A stretch of DNA of 64,000 bases. It comes from a virus. This document shows, piece after piece, positions 7,492 through 17,200 of the stretch (positions are counted from its first letter, which is position 1; each line of letters begins with the position of its first letter). The notes beneath the pieces were generated by a model. The model searched no databases and had not been told where the DNA came from. It saw only the letters and a program-made list of their open reading frames with translations. The stretch lies in the IMG/VR virus record IMGVR_UViG_3300033146_003076, positions 1 to 64,000 of that record, one strand, 5' to 3'. A program made the position numbers and the translations under genes.

Positions 7492-10407
7492 ATGGCTGCT
7501 CCTTTAATTACAAGAAATATTGGGGATATAATTCCCTCTGAAGATCACAATGATATAATGCCTTATATTGAGGATGGTACTTATAGAGTTAATACTTTAT
7601 CTTTATCTTTGGGAGGTACTTCTGTTTTAACTTCTTCTTTATTATTAGAAAATGTTACTGTTGGTACTCCTTCTACTGATTTAGAAATAGCGAATAAAGC
7701 TTATGTTGATACTCAAATCTCAGGAGAAGATATTTGGGATAGAACTGGAACAACTGTCACATTTCATTATTCTGGTGACAATTTAAATTTGGGTGCGGGA
7801 AATATTATAACTTCTGGAACTGTTGATACTAGAAATGTTAGTGTTGATGGAAGTACATTAGATACACTTAAAACTAAGACTGATTTCGTTACCGTGACTC
7901 AAGCAGTAAATCTTGATACTATGGAAAGTGATATTACTGCTAATAATGCTAAAATAAGTTATACTGATTCGGCTGCTGTTGGGTTAAATACTACTCATAG
8001 AACAAGTGATGGTAAAAATCATTCAGATGTTGTTGCTAATAATGCTAAAATATCTTATACTGATTCCGCTGCCGTTGGATTGAATACAACTCATAGAGGT
8101 TTAAGTGATAATCCTCATACTGTAACAAAGTCTCAAGTATCTTTAGGTAATGTTCCTAATGTAGATTGTACTAATGCTAGTAATATTAGTTCTGGTACTT
8201 TACCAAGTTCGGTGTTACCACCTGTTGCATTAACTGAAGTTTCTGTTTATGCTGATGAGAGTGCTATGTTAGCAGCTACAACTCAAGAAGGAGACGTTGG
8301 TGTTAGAAGTGATCAAAATAAGTCTTATATGCATAATGGTGGTTCAGCTGGGACTATGGCTGATTGGACTGAGTTACAAACTCCGACTGATAGTGTTTTA
8401 AGTGTTAATGGTGAAACTGGTACTGTTGTTTTAAATCAAGATGAAGTATTGGATGGTTCTACTTATGTTCGAACTGAAAACAATTATACTAATACTGAGA
8501 AAAGTAATTTAAATAATCAAAGTGGTACTAATACTGGTGATCAAGATATAAGTGGCATTACTACTAATGCTTCTGATATTGATGATATTGAAACAAAAAC
8601 AGATTTTGTTACTGTAACTCAAGCAGTAAATCTTGATACTATGGAAAGTAACATTTCCACTAATAATGCTAAAATAAGTTATACTGATGGAACAAAAGTT
8701 GGGTTTATATCTGTTACACAAGCAGTAAATCTTGATACCATGGAAAGTAATATTACTACTAATAATGGTAAAATAAGTTATACTGACGCTGCTGCCGTAA
8801 CATTGAATACGGCTAAAATTACTAATCAAACACATACCGGTGATGTAACTGGTTCTACTGAATTAACAATAGCAGATAATGCTATTACTAATGTTAAAAT
8901 AGCTGATGATGCCGTTGGTCTTAATGAGTTAAGTGCTACAGGTACAGCGTCAAGTTCTAACTTCTTAAGAGGAGATAATACTTGGGCTACTCCTTCTGGT
9001 AGTGGGAATGTTTCTACAAGTGGAACTCCTGTTGATAATGATTGGGCTAGGTTTGTTGGTGCTACTGATATTGAAGGATTATCTGATAGTGAAATGAAAT
9101 CAGCTTTAGGTTTAGTTTCTGGCACAGATTTTTATAGTAAAAGTGCTGTTGATACTTGGAGAGATGGTGTAACTCAAACAGAGATGGGTTATGTAGCTGG
9201 TGTTTCTAGTGATATTCAAACTCAATTAAATAATAAACAATCTACTTTAACTTTTGGTATTTCTGATACTAATGCTGTTGATATCGATAGTGCTAGTGTT
9301 GTTGATAATGATTATGCAAAATTCACTGCTAATGGATTAGAAGGCAGAAGTTATACTGAAGTAAAAACAGATTTAAGTTTAAATAATGTACCTAATGTTG
9401 ATTGTACTAACGCAAGTAATATTACAACAGGTACTTTACCTAGTAGTGTGTTACCACCTGTTGCTTTAACTACTGTTGCGGTGTATGCTAATGAGGGTGC
9501 TATGTTAGCTGCTACAACGGAAGAAGGAGACGTTGGAGTTAGAAGTGACGAAGATAAAAGTTATATGCGTAATAGTGGTTCAGCTGGTACAATGGCAGAT
9601 TGGACTGAGTTACAAACTCCTACTGATAGTGTGTTGAGTGTTAATGGTGAAACAGGAACTGTTGTTTTAAATCAAGATGAAGTATTGGATGGTTCTACTT
9701 ATGTAAGAACTCATAATGATTTAACTGACACTTTGGCTGGGAATATTGCAACTAATAATGGTAAAATAAGTTATACTGATGCAACTGCCGTTGGATTAAA
9801 TACAGCTAAAATTACTAATGCTACCCATACCGGGGAAGTTACTGGTGCTACTACTTTAACTATTGCTGATAATATTATAGATGAAGCAAATTTAAAATTG
9901 GATGAAGCTGCTGTTAATGATTATGTCTTAACTGCTGATTCTAGTAAGACTGGCGGTATGAAATGGGCTGCAGCTGGTGCTGGTGGAAGTGGTACTGCTT
10001 ATACAGTAGAAAGGGTATTAGAGAATGAAATATTTACTAAAACATTTATGCAAATTCCTATCACAGATGAACTTAGTGGTAAAGATGTTAAAGAAGTAAG
10101 ACTAAGTTTAGGTGGATTACCAACTGGTCAAGCTGTTAAAGTGGACGTTCGGAAAAATGGGACAGCTACAACTGATAGTATATTTACAGGGGATGTTCCT
10201 ATTGAAATTGCTACTACTCAAACTGCTACTAATGGTGTGTACCAAAGTGGTTGTGATATAAGTGGTAGTACAACAGGTTCTGCTGGAACTACAATAGATT
10301 CTGCAAGAGATACTTTAGCTGCGGATGATGTATTGTGGGTAATAATTTCACAAGTAGGAAGTACTTTAACAGGTAGTGACTTAAATGTCCAGGTGGTAAT
10401 TAATTAA
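7492..10407 (+). CDS. Long repeat-rich tail fibre
   Basis: About 971 residues from the ATG at 7492 (GGTGA 9 nt upstream; an in-frame GTG at 7480 is inside that site). Begins with an attachment-type segment ([20 protein letters not shown]), then alternates Asn/Asp/Thr-rich coiled or beta repeats such as [11 protein letters not shown] and NNAKISYTD, which occur four or more times. Two modules of about 108 residues, each holding [29 protein letters not shown] and [17 protein letters not shown], are almost identical. This GDV..R.D...W.EL..P.D.V.SVNG.TG module is a hallmark of phage side fibres. Expected to be a trimeric host-contact fibre. Confidence 0.8.
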   Translation: MAAPLITRNIGDIIPSEDHNDIMPYIEDGTYRVNTLSLSLGGTSVLTSSLLLENVTVGTPSTDLEIANKAYVDTQISGEDIWDRTGTTVTFHYSGDNLNLGAGNIITSGTVDTRNVSVDGSTLDTLKTKTDFVTVTQAVNLDTMESDITANNAKISYTDSAAVGLNTTHRTSDGKNHSDVVANNAKISYTDSAAVGLNTTHRGLSDNPHTVTKSQVSLGNVPNVDCTNASNISSGTLPSSVLPPVALTEVSVYADESAMLAATTQEGDVGVRSDQNKSYMHNGGSAGTMADWTELQTPTDSVLSVNGETGTVVLNQDEVLDGSTYVRTENNYTNTEKSNLNNQSGTNTGDQDISGITTNASDIDDIETKTDFVTVTQAVNLDTMESNISTNNAKISYTDGTKVGFISVTQAVNLDTMESNITTNNGKISYTDAAAVTLNTAKITNQTHTGDVTGSTELTIADNAITNVKIADDAVGLNELSATGTASSSNFLRGDNTWATPSGSGNVSTSGTPVDNDWARFVGATDIEGLSDSEMKSALGLVSGTDFYSKSAVDTWRDGVTQTEMGYVAGVSSDIQTQLNNKQSTLTFGISDTNAVDIDSASVVDNDYAKFTANGLEGRSYTEVKTDLSLNNVPNVDCTNASNITTGTLPSSVLPPVALTTVAVYANEGAMLAATTEEGDVGVRSDEDKSYMRNSGSAGTMADWTELQTPTDSVLSVNGETGTVVLNQDEVLDGSTYVRTHNDLTDTLAGNIATNNGKISYTDATAVGLNTAKITNATHTGEVTGATTLTIADNIIDEANLKLDEAAVNDYVLTADSSKTGGMKWAAAGAGGSGTAYTVERVLENEIFTKTFMQIPITDELSGKDVKEVRLSLGGLPTGQAVKVDVRKNGTATTDSIFTGDVPIEIATTQTATNGVYQSGCDISGSTTGSAGTTIDSARDTLAADDVLWVIISQVGSTLTGSDLNVQVVIN
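8150..9712 (+). repeat. Duplicated 325-bp module within fibre gene
   Basis: Two direct copies, about 8150-8475 and 9388-9712, encode nearly the same 108 residues and differ mainly at synonymous sites. The span given covers both copies and the spacer. Internal duplication is common in fibres and promotes recombination between fibre genes. Confidence 0.75.
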
Positions 10408-10408
10408 A

Positions 10409-11725
10409 ATGAATATAAGAACTAATTTAGAAGCTGAATATCTTTTTAATGGTAATGCTAATGATACTTCTGGTAATGGTAATAATGGTACTGTCACTGG
10501 TGCTACTTTAACTACTGATAAGTTTGGTAGATTAAATAGAGCTTATAGCTTTACTGGTACAAGTGGAGTAGACCAAGATATTATAGAAACAGATTTTACA
10601 TTTGCGACAGGTGATAAAACTGCTTCCTTTTGGTTTAAAACATCCCACACTGGTGCGTATCAACAAATGATGGCATCTAATTCGTTTGTAGGTAGTGCCG
10701 ATACTGGAATGGTAATTTTAATTACTTCTACAAATTATTTGGCTGTTTACATTGGTAATGCTGGTGGATCATCAGAACAATATTTAGACGCTAGTATTAA
10801 TGAAATTGTTACAGATAATGAATGGCATTTTGTTACAGCAACATTAAGTGGTACAACTTTATCATTAAATCTTGATAATGAACATTTTAATAGTTCTAGC
10901 ACAACTTCCGAATCAGAAGTTCAAACATACCCAGTTTCGTTTGGTGCGTCAACACAATCTACTAAATCATTTCCTTATACTGGACAATTAGCTTCACCTA
11001 TGCTTTGGTCAAGAGCATTATCAGCAGATGAAGTAACTCAGTTATATAATGATACAAAAACACAATACTCTTTATTCGATGATTGTGAATTATATTTAGA
11101 CTTTAAAGGTAATGCTAAAGATTGTAGTGGTAATGGTAATGATGGAACAGTTACAGGAGCTACTCTTACAACAGACCATTTAGATATAGCAAACCAAGCT
11201 TATGATTTTAACGGAAGTAGTTATTATATTGATTGTGGTGGAATAAGTACAGTACAAAGTATTAGTATTTGGATAAACCCTACAAGTGATATAACCACTT
11301 CCTCTGCCAATGGTGGAATTTTCGAAATGAGTGCGGGGAATGTATTATATTGTGGTGCTTATACTAGTGCTATACCTAACGAAATTTTAACCCTTCGTGC
11401 TGATAGTAATAAATATATATACTGGCAATCTTCCCAATTCACAGATAGTAAAATACCTGGTGGTGAATGGACTCATTTAGCTATAACTTTTCCAACAACT
11501 TCAACCGCTATATTATATGTTAATGGTGTTGCTAAAACTGCTAGTTATTATGATTCTCCTGTTGTTGATACAAATTGGGATGCTTTTTTAATTGGCGGGG
11601 GGAGTTACTATTTCAACGGTAAAATAGCTTCACCTATATTATGGTCCAGAGCTTTATCAACAGATGAAGTAACAAAATTATACGATTTAACAAAACATAA
11701 ATACATATATAAAAATGGGAATTAG
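10409..11725 (+). CDS. Double LamG (concanavalin A-like) adhesin
   Basis: 438 residues, start ATG at 10409, 1 nt after the previous stop. Two successive LamG/jelly-roll domains start with LEAEYLFNGNANDTSGNGNN and LYLDFKGNAKDCSGNGND, each followed by GTVTGATLTTD and ending with the sequence SPMLWSRALSADEVTQLY or its near copy. Such domains bind carbohydrate or Ca2+. The two domains are paralogous and a third sits in the next gene. Probably a fibre-tip lectin; sugar target unknown. Confidence 0.8.
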   Translation: MNIRTNLEAEYLFNGNANDTSGNGNNGTVTGATLTTDKFGRLNRAYSFTGTSGVDQDIIETDFTFATGDKTASFWFKTSHTGAYQQMMASNSFVGSADTGMVILITSTNYLAVYIGNAGGSSEQYLDASINEIVTDNEWHFVTATLSGTTLSLNLDNEHFNSSSTTSESEVQTYPVSFGASTQSTKSFPYTGQLASPMLWSRALSADEVTQLYNDTKTQYSLFDDCELYLDFKGNAKDCSGNGNDGTVTGATLTTDHLDIANQAYDFNGSSYYIDCGGISTVQSISIWINPTSDITTSSANGGIFEMSAGNVLYCGAYTSAIPNEILTLRADSNKYIYWQSSQFTDSKIPGGEWTHLAITFPTTSTAILYVNGVAKTASYYDSPVVDTNWDAFLIGGGSYYFNGKIASPILWSRALSTDEVTKLYDLTKHKYIYKNGN

Positions 11726-12365
11726 TCAAGACGATAATTTAAAATTGTATCTACCTATGAATGAAGGTAGTGGAACCACTTGTAATGATTACAGTGGAGA
11801 AGGTAATAATGGAACTATAACTGGTGCTAGTTGGACAAGTAAGAAGGATAGAGATAATGTACTGAGCTTTGATGGGACTGATGATTATGTTAATTGTGGC
11901 ACTAATATTTTGACAACAGCGGCAACATCTTTTAGTCTTTGGATAAAAAAATCTAGTGACACTATGAAACCATTTGCAGGATTAAAAATAGGGGGTGCTG
12001 GTGGTTCTATTTTTTATTGGGGTTCCACAGATGGAGGAACTGGTAGTGCTATGATGGGGTTTAGGGGTGAGCACGAGATTTATACCCCAACTAACTCATT
12101 AACTTCAGGGGTGTGGCAACATCTTATGTTTATTTATGATGGAAACAATGATGATTCTGTTACAAGTTACAAAATATATATTAATAATATAAATCAAATA
12201 TTAACCAGAAGGGGAGGTCTCATAACGGGGTCTACAACAACAAATTTTATTGGCTCAGAAAATGCAGGTTCCTTTGATGGTATTATTTCAGACGTACAAA
12301 TCTTTGACAAAGCTTTAACACAAGAACAAATAACACATATTTATAAAACAACTTACAGAGAATAA
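11715..12365 (+). CDS. Single LamG-domain adhesin
   Basis: 216 residues, start ATG at 11715, overlapping the previous gene by 11 nt. One LamG-like domain: LKLYLPMNEGSGTTCNDYSG at the start, GTITGASW, then FSLWIKK, SGVWQHLMFIYDG and the terminal DVQIFDKALTQEQITHIY. Related in layout to both domains of the previous gene, so the three domains arose by duplication. Likely part of the same receptor-binding assembly. Confidence 0.8.
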   Translation: MGISQDDNLKLYLPMNEGSGTTCNDYSGEGNNGTITGASWTSKKDRDNVLSFDGTDDYVNCGTNILTTAATSFSLWIKKSSDTMKPFAGLKIGGAGGSIFYWGSTDGGTGSAMMGFRGEHEIYTPTNSLTSGVWQHLMFIYDGNNDDSVTSYKIYINNINQILTRRGGLITGSTTTNFIGSENAGSFDGIISDVQIFDKALTQEQITHIYKTTYRE

Positions 12366-12377
12366 GGAGGAACAAAA

Positions 12378-12638
12378 ATGGCAACAAAACAAGAAGAATT
12401 TAATGCTTTTTTAGAAGCACAAGAAGTAGAAGGGTACAAATTAGGGGATATAGAAGGTACACCTGAAGCTGATATGATTAAATATACAGAACTTAAAATA
12501 GGAGTTAAACAAGAAGCTGCTAAATTAGAAGCGTTTAATAAAGTATGGGATTTAAAGTTTCAAGAATTATCAGAAGAACAAGACGCTGCTAGAATAGCTT
12601 TAGGAAAAGAAAAGCAAACAGCACAAGATTTATTGTAA
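12378..12638 (+). CDS. Small helical protein, unknown
   Basis: 86 residues, ATG at 12378 behind AAGGAGG (strong site). Strongly helical and rich in Glu/Lys/Ala/Gln (EEFNAFLEAQEVEGYKLGD at the start, SEEQDAARIALGKEKQTAQ at the end). May be a fibre chaperone or linker given its place after the adhesin genes; this is inference. Confidence 0.6.
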   Translation: MATKQEEFNAFLEAQEVEGYKLGDIEGTPEADMIKYTELKIGVKQEAAKLEAFNKVWDLKFQELSEEQDAARIALGKEKQTAQDLL

Positions 12639-12670
12639 ATAATTATTTTTTTATAATTTATTTTTGTCAA
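12639..12670 (+). terminator. T-rich tract, possible terminator
   Basis: TAATTATTTTTTTATAATTTATTTTT follows the stop codon at 12638. It fits an archaeal oligo-T terminator and separates the fibre/adhesin genes from the next genes, but the T-runs are broken by A. Confidence 0.4.
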
Positions 12671-12680
12671 GGAAGAGAAA

Positions 12681-13406
12681 ATGTTAATAGAAAACTATAA
12701 TGAAAATATAACAAAAGAGTTAAGTAGTAGTAATATCTTAGAAGAGACTGATATGTTACTTTTGGAAAAGAATATGGGTTCCATAAAACATGCCTTAAAA
12801 CATTCACAGATTTTTAGGACTGATGTTGAGGCTAGAGTTAGTGTTTTAAATGATATAAAACATCCTGATGCTGATAGTAAATATTGGCAATCTATGCGTG
12901 AATTAAAAGTTCAAAGTGACCAAATGTTTTATTTAAATTTTGATTATAAAGAAAAGATTATTGATCAAGAAGAACTTGAACATTTCCTTTTAACAAAAGA
13001 TTATGAAAACAATTTTGATAAAAAGCGTGATAAGATAAAACTTGAAAAAGTTAAATATGAATTATTACAGATGGAATTAACAGCAAAAGACAGAATTCGT
13101 GAAATTGATATGTGGAGTAAGATTCAAAAAGAATTAGAACCTGTAATGAAATATAGTAAAGATGATGTTAATGAGCATCAATTATTAAGTTATGGTTCAA
13201 GGTTTATTAATGAATATATTACTTCCATAAATATGAAATCTAAACCTAGCCCTTCAGAAGCAAGAAATGCCCAGGGATTACTTTTAACCACTCTTAGCAA
13301 AATAGAAAAAGATGGAAAAATGGATTTGTTATGGGATAAATCATCTATTGAAGTGAGAGATTTTTTAATTAAAAATAATTTGGTTAAAAATAAAACAATT
13401 AGTTAA
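12681..13406 (+). CDS. Helical protein, possible virion protein, unknown
   Basis: 241 residues, ATG at 12681 with AAGGA upstream. Predominantly helical with charged coiled-coil stretches (for example DKKRDKIKLEKVKYELLQME around residues 114-133). The pattern is reminiscent of scaffolding-like or neck-associated phage proteins, but there is no diagnostic motif. Lies directly before an inserted HNH gene. Confidence 0.55.
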   Translation: MLIENYNENITKELSSSNILEETDMLLLEKNMGSIKHALKHSQIFRTDVEARVSVLNDIKHPDADSKYWQSMRELKVQSDQMFYLNFDYKEKIIDQEELEHFLLTKDYENNFDKKRDKIKLEKVKYELLQMELTAKDRIREIDMWSKIQKELEPVMKYSKDDVNEHQLLSYGSRFINEYITSINMKSKPSPSEARNAQGLLLTTLSKIEKDGKMDLLWDKSSIEVRDFLIKNNLVKNKTIS

Positions 13407-13424
13407 TTATATTAAGGAGTTATT

Positions 13425-14033
13425 ATGTGTATAAAATTATGTAAAGTTAAACATTGTAATCATAAACATTATGCAAAAGGTTACTGTGCCAAACATTGGA
13501 AACAAATAAATAGGTATGGAAAAATATTAAACAGAACTAGATTTGATTTAAATGAAATAATTAATTACAAAAAACATGCTGAAATAGTTATTTATAATAA
13601 ACATAAAAAAGGTTGTGAACCCAAAGAAAAATGCAGGTCTATTATTGATTTAAAAAATGTTGATAAAGTTAAATCTTTTAAATGGTCATTAACAGCTTTG
13701 GGTTATGTAAAATGTGTTAATCAAAGAATATGGTTACATCGATTAATTACCACTTGCCCAGGTGGAAAGTATGTAGATCATATAAATCATAATCTTTTAG
13801 ATAATAGAAATATAAATTTAAGAATAGTTACTATCCAACAAAATAATCAAAATAATAGTGTATCAAAAGGATATAGTTGGGATAAGTCTAAAAAAAGTTT
13901 TGAAGTGTATATTAATATTAATGGAAGGAAAAAATATATTGCCTTAACAAAAACAGAAAAAGAAGCGATAATATTAAGAAAAAAAGCTGAAATAAAATAT
14001 TTTAAGGAATATAGGTATAAAAAAATAGAATAA
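13425..14033 (+). CDS. HNH homing-type endonuclease with AP2-like domain
   Basis: 202 residues, ATG at 13425 with AAGGAG upstream. N-terminus has a zinc-knuckle-like C..C...C..H (CKVKHCNHKHYAKGYCAKHW). The HNH_3-type nuclease core spans about residues 100-140: IWLHRLI, then VDHINHN and NLRIVT.QQN. Residues about 149-180 (KGYSWDKSKKSFEVYI) resemble the AP2 DNA-binding fold that often follows this nuclease. Free-standing HNH genes are mobile in phage structural regions. It interrupts the head-tail gene order and is followed by a short non-coding stretch with a palindrome. Confidence 0.8.
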   Translation: MCIKLCKVKHCNHKHYAKGYCAKHWKQINRYGKILNRTRFDLNEIINYKKHAEIVIYNKHKKGCEPKEKCRSIIDLKNVDKVKSFKWSLTALGYVKCVNQRIWLHRLITTCPGGKYVDHINHNLLDNRNINLRIVTIQQNNQNNSVSKGYSWDKSKKSFEVYININGRKKYIALTKTEKEAIILRKKAEIKYFKEYRYKKIE

Positions 14034-14088
14034 AAAATATGATAGTAAAAGATTAGATGTGAACAACTGTATGGTTTGGTTGGATGTT

Positions 14089-14106
14089 GTTTGTGTTGAC
14101 ATAAAC
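14089..14106 (+). promoter_or_regulatory. Operator-like palindrome (diverged copy)
   Basis: GTTTGTGTTGACATAAAC matches the recurring palindrome GTTGGTGTnnACACCAAC at most positions. It lies 30 nt upstream of the ATG at 14136, between the HNH gene and the connector genes. This is the only copy found in the rightward block; a regulatory role is inferred. Confidence 0.4.
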
Positions 14107-14135
14107 TTTACTTAATAAAAAAAGGTAAAAATAAA

Positions 14136-14426
14136 ATGGCACAATATTCAGCAGTATATGGAACAGCTCGTTATGGTATGTCTCGTTATGGCGTACTTTT
14201 AAATGAGCTTGAAGGAGAAGTTTGGATCAAGAAAAAAGTAATTCAAACTATATCTGGCAGTGTTTTTATTAAGGGGAAAAATGAAGAATCTATTTCTGGT
14301 TCTGTTTATATATTCGGTTCCGGAGAACATATTTCAGGTTCTATTTATATTTGTAATCCTGAACTTCCTTTGATGATAGATTTAGATTTAGAACCGCCAC
14401 AGCTTTTGTCTGTGTCTATAATGTGA
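14136..14426 (+). CDS. Small repeat protein in head-tail region
   Basis: 96 residues, ATG at 14136 with AAAGGT upstream. Begins AVYGTARYGMSRYG, a YG-repeat opening seen in small phage proteins next to connectors, followed by three ISGSV/I-Y/F-I repeats (residues about 38-75) and an acidic Pro-rich end. Probably a small beta-structured virion protein; function not known. Confidence 0.55.
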   Translation: MAQYSAVYGTARYGMSRYGVLLNELEGEVWIKKKVIQTISGSVFIKGKNEESISGSVYIFGSGEHISGSIYICNPELPLMIDLDLEPPQLLSVSIM

Positions 14427-14439
14427 GGAAAAATAAAAA

Positions 14440-15312
14440 ATGGCAGTACTTTTAAAATGGAAAAAACCATCCAGTGAATCTAACTATAATTCAGTTTATA
14501 TTTATAGGTCTGATACTGAGTTGGGTGTTTATGCAGAGGTTGGAAATCAACCTATTTGTGATGCCAGTTATTATGATATGGCTGGTTCTGGTGAATCTTG
14601 GTATAGAATTAGATTTTATGATAGTACTTCTGCTACATATTCTGATTATTCTGATGCTATGCAGGGTGGAGACTTTTATGCTTATTGTTCTCTTAATGAT
14701 ATTCGTGTTGCTACCAATATCACTTCAAATCAGGTTAATGATACAGATTTAGCCCAGATAATGAAATTTTCTTGTACTCAACTAAATAATGATATAAATA
14801 TTTTGGTTAATGATGAGAAAGTTTTAGAATTAGATGTTGAACGTGATAATACTATTAATGGTACAAATGTTACTTTTTATACTGTTAATCGTTTTATTGG
14901 TGATAAGAATAATGATTTCATTGTTAATACTGATGATGTTGTTGCTTATACTTTGAATGCTGATGGTACTCGTTTGAATTATGCAATTTCTAGTATTGAT
15001 GCTAATTTAGGTAAAATTGTTTTAGGTATTGCTCCTCCTTCTGGAGAACAATTATATTTTACTTATGTTTATGCTATGCGTAGAGTTGATGTTGTTGATT
15101 CTATGATCCGTGATGCTGCAATTTTATGTACTGCAATGTGGTGTTATCGTAAATTAAATACTGGTAAAGCTACTCGGTTTAAGATGGGCAGTTTAACAGT
15201 TTTCCGTGATATGAATTCCCCCAAAGATTTTAGATTGCTTTATTATGAAGCAATTACTAATATTAATGCTGGAGTTATTGCAAATATTGCTGAAACAGAT
15301 TTAATTATATAA
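14440..15312 (+). CDS. Head-tail connector protein with N-terminal FN3-like domain
   Basis: 290 residues, ATG at 14440. Residues about 5-80 form a fibronectin-III-like domain (LKWKKPSSESNYNSVYIYRS, then GESWYRIRFYDSTS..YSDYS). The rest, starting with YCSLNDIRVATNI and a helical stretch NDTDLAQIMKFSCTQLNNDI, looks like the gp6/gp15-type adaptor that binds the portal ring. It precedes the head-closure and tail completion genes, in standard siphovirus order. An FN3 fusion is common as a surface decoration. Connector role is inferred from order and pattern. Confidence 0.6.
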   Translation: MAVLLKWKKPSSESNYNSVYIYRSDTELGVYAEVGNQPICDASYYDMAGSGESWYRIRFYDSTSATYSDYSDAMQGGDFYAYCSLNDIRVATNITSNQVNDTDLAQIMKFSCTQLNNDINILVNDEKVLELDVERDNTINGTNVTFYTVNRFIGDKNNDFIVNTDDVVAYTLNADGTRLNYAISSIDANLGKIVLGIAPPSGEQLYFTYVYAMRRVDVVDSMIRDAAILCTAMWCYRKLNTGKATRFKMGSLTVFRDMNSPKDFRLLYYEAITNINAGVIANIAETDLII

Positions 15313-15331
15313 GGAGAAAGGTATTGTAAAA

Positions 15332-15694
15332 ATGGTAGGAATAATATGTGATGGTACAATGATTGATGATATAATAGATGAATTTAGTATCCCTATAATT
15401 TGTCGTGTTGTTTCTAAATCTTTTGTTGATGAGTATGGTGATGCATCTGAATCTTATAAAGATTACAGTATTAATGTTGTGGTTCAATCTTGGTCTGCTG
15501 ATACTCAAGAGGTTAAAGAAGGAATGTTTCATGCTGGTGCTTTAACTTTAACTTTTCGTCAGGATGATCAATTTCTTGCTGTTGAAGGTAATAAGGTAAA
15601 ATACTTGGATGTTTGGTATAAGATTAATCGTGTAATTAAACAACCTATTGCTGGCACTTTATATTATGTGTATTGTTTACTTAAGAAGGGGTAA
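15332..15694 (+). CDS. Head closure/stopper-like protein
   Basis: 120 residues, ATG at 15332. Mostly beta: IICRVVSKSFVDEYGDASESYKDY, VVVQSWSADTQEVKEG and KVKYLDVWYKINRVIK, a layout like the small barrel head-tail joining proteins (HK97 gp7/SPP1 gp16 type). Its place between connector and tail completion genes agrees. No diagnostic residues exist for this family. Confidence 0.5.
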   Translation: MVGIICDGTMIDDIIDEFSIPIICRVVSKSFVDEYGDASESYKDYSINVVVQSWSADTQEVKEGMFHAGALTLTFRQDDQFLAVEGNKVKYLDVWYKINRVIKQPIAGTLYYVYCLLKKG

Positions 15695-15705
15695 TTTATT
15701 ATAAT

Positions 15706-16074
15706 ATGAAAAAAGACATTTTGTTTTTTGTAATTTTAATTTCTCTACTTTTTTTCTTTTTTTATTCAACTTTTTCCAATATTTCTTATCTTGAGAAGGA
15801 GGTTAGGCATGAAGTTGATTCTGTTAAAAAGTTTTATTTTTATAATCATACTGATGATGGCCTTTTCCGTAATAAATCTGAATTAATTAAGTTTGGGGGG
15901 GATTGTGAAACTTGGGCTTTGTATTATAATTCTATATTTAGTGAGAAATATTATACTTCTTTGTTAGTGTTTCCTTTTGATGAATATAAGAATCATGCTG
16001 TTTTATCTGTTTCTGATGGTTCTGAATATTGTATAATTAATCAGGTGTATTATGATTGTTATCAGATTGAATGA
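15706..16074 (+). CDS. Membrane-anchored transglutaminase-like cysteine protease
   Basis: 122 residues, ATG at 15706. Residues about 4-25 are a hydrophobic signal-anchor (FFVILISLLFFFFYS). The outer domain has FGGDCETWALYYN, the Cys motif of transglutaminase-like peptidases, and a His in KNHAVLSVSDG, followed by Asp/Asn. In Methanobacteriales viruses, enzymes of this general fold cut pseudomurein peptides, but this protein is far shorter and lacks cell-wall-binding repeats. Candidate lysis or entry function. It stands between connector genes with its stop just before a promoter, so it may be a separately acquired gene. Confidence 0.6.
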   Translation: MKKDILFFVILISLLFFFFYSTFSNISYLEKEVRHEVDSVKKFYFYNHTDDGLFRNKSELIKFGGDCETWALYYNSIFSEKYYTSLLVFPFDEYKNHAVLSVSDGSEYCIINQVYYDCYQIE

Positions 16075-16079
16075 ATAGG

Positions 16080-16112
16080 AAGTTTTATAAATAAATTTAA
16101 TCATAATATACT
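16080..16112 (+). promoter_or_regulatory. Archaeal TATA promoter for tail genes
   Basis: TTTATAAATAAATTTAATCA at about 16084, the same 20 nt as the promoter at 3393, preceded by AGGAAG as possible BRE. Transcription should begin near 16,113-16,116. Two identical promoters ahead of head and tail operons suggest shared late timing. Confidence 0.7.
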
Positions 16113-16218
16113 ATATAGATATAGTAATATAATCTATGTTAATCACATTTAATTGTGATTTATTATTATAAGAGATGATTGTTGTTGTCTCTTTTATACC
16201 GTTGTTGCGGAGCTTAGA
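16113..16218 (+). promoter_or_regulatory. Structured 5' leader of the tail operon
   Basis: About 104 nt untranslated. Contains a perfect hairpin AATCACA/TGTGATT around 16143-16161 and an AGAGA/TCTCT stem around 16172-16195, then GGAG before the ATG at 16219. Unlike the first late promoter, this transcript is not leaderless. The hairpins may control stability or translation. Confidence 0.5.
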
Positions 16219-16701
16219 ATGACAAATAAAACTATTACTTCAAAAATACATGTTTTAGGTCTAAATCCTTCTTCTCTTTACAGCGACATTTACAAAATAT
16301 TTTATAATGTTTTAAAACGTAATGTTTGTGTTGGCACCAAGCGTGTTTGGTTCAGTGCATTTCCTGATATTGATATTGATAATAAAGATGATTATCCTTT
16401 TTTCATTATTGATTCCCCTTCCTTAGAAGATAGTAAATTCACACAAATCCGTGAAAAAATAAATACTAGTATTGATATTGAGGTTAGTACAACAAGTTCT
16501 CGAACAAGAGATGAATATGCTTCAGATATTTTATATCAATTAAAATTAAATAAACATTATTTACGAAAACTTGGTATTACAAAATTAAAATTAGTTGGTG
16601 ATGATTCCAGTATGATTATGCGTGATGAAATTAAGATTCATACAAAATCATTAAGTTACACTTTTGAATTTGTTCAAACCAAGGTGTCACCATCATGGTA
16701 A
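16219..16701 (+). CDS. Tail completion/neck protein
   Basis: 160 residues, ATG at 16219 with GGAG upstream. Pattern LYSDIYKIFYNVLKRN, FPDIDIDNKDDYPFFIIDSP and LSYTFEFV fits the small alpha/beta tail terminator-like proteins that lie before the gp10-like gene. Overlaps the next gene by 7 nt. Assignment by gene order. Confidence 0.5.
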   Translation: MTNKTITSKIHVLGLNPSSLYSDIYKIFYNVLKRNVCVGTKRVWFSAFPDIDIDNKDDYPFFIIDSPSLEDSKFTQIREKINTSIDIEVSTTSSRTRDEYASDILYQLKLNKHYLRKLGITKLKLVGDDSSMIMRDEIKIHTKSLSYTFEFVQTKVSPSW

Positions 16702-17195
16702 CTTTACCCCCTGTTGGTTTAACAATAAAAACTAGCGTTAAAAAAATAAAAGGTAAACGTATTTTATTACCTTCAACTTGGAGAAAGTTTAGTGAAGAAT
16801 TGATGGATGATTATTCCAAAAAAACTTTACGTGCTATCAGGAAATACGCACCAAAGGGCCAGACTGGTTATTTCAAAAGTAATATTAAAATTGATAAAGG
16901 TGGAAAATTAATTAAAACTATAAGTTTTGGTGGAGTTCCATGGGTTGAGGCTTTAGAAAAAGGTTGGAAAGGTCATTGGATTCCACGTTATTGGGTGGAC
17001 CAATATACTAAATTTCCTGGAAATGCTCGTTTCAAACAATTAAGTAAAGCCGAAATTGCTAATACTGGCGGTTGGTTTTATTCAAATTCAGTAAATTATA
17101 AACATAAAGGTTTTATCAAAAAGGGTTTTCTTGCTGGTCAAAAGAACTTCCAAGGAACTGTTGATAAATCTTTTAACAAAACAATAAAACGGTGA
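16695..17195 (+). CDS. HK97 gp10-like tail/neck protein
   Basis: 166 residues. Helical N-terminal part (WRKFSEELMDDYSKKTLRAIRKYAPKGQTGYFKSNI) followed by WVEALEKGWKGHWIPRYWV, a typical pattern for the HK97 gp10/minor structural family that contains A.... P..TG.L..SI and a later EFGT-like strand. Located where tail completion proteins are expected. Basic, possibly contacting DNA or the tail tube. Confidence 0.55.
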   Translation: MVTLPPVGLTIKTSVKKIKGKRILLPSTWRKFSEELMDDYSKKTLRAIRKYAPKGQTGYFKSNIKIDKGGKLIKTISFGGVPWVEALEKGWKGHWIPRYWVDQYTKFPGNARFKQLSKAEIANTGGWFYSNSVNYKHKGFIKKGFLAGQKNFQGTVDKSFNKTIKR

Positions 17196-17200
17196 TTATA

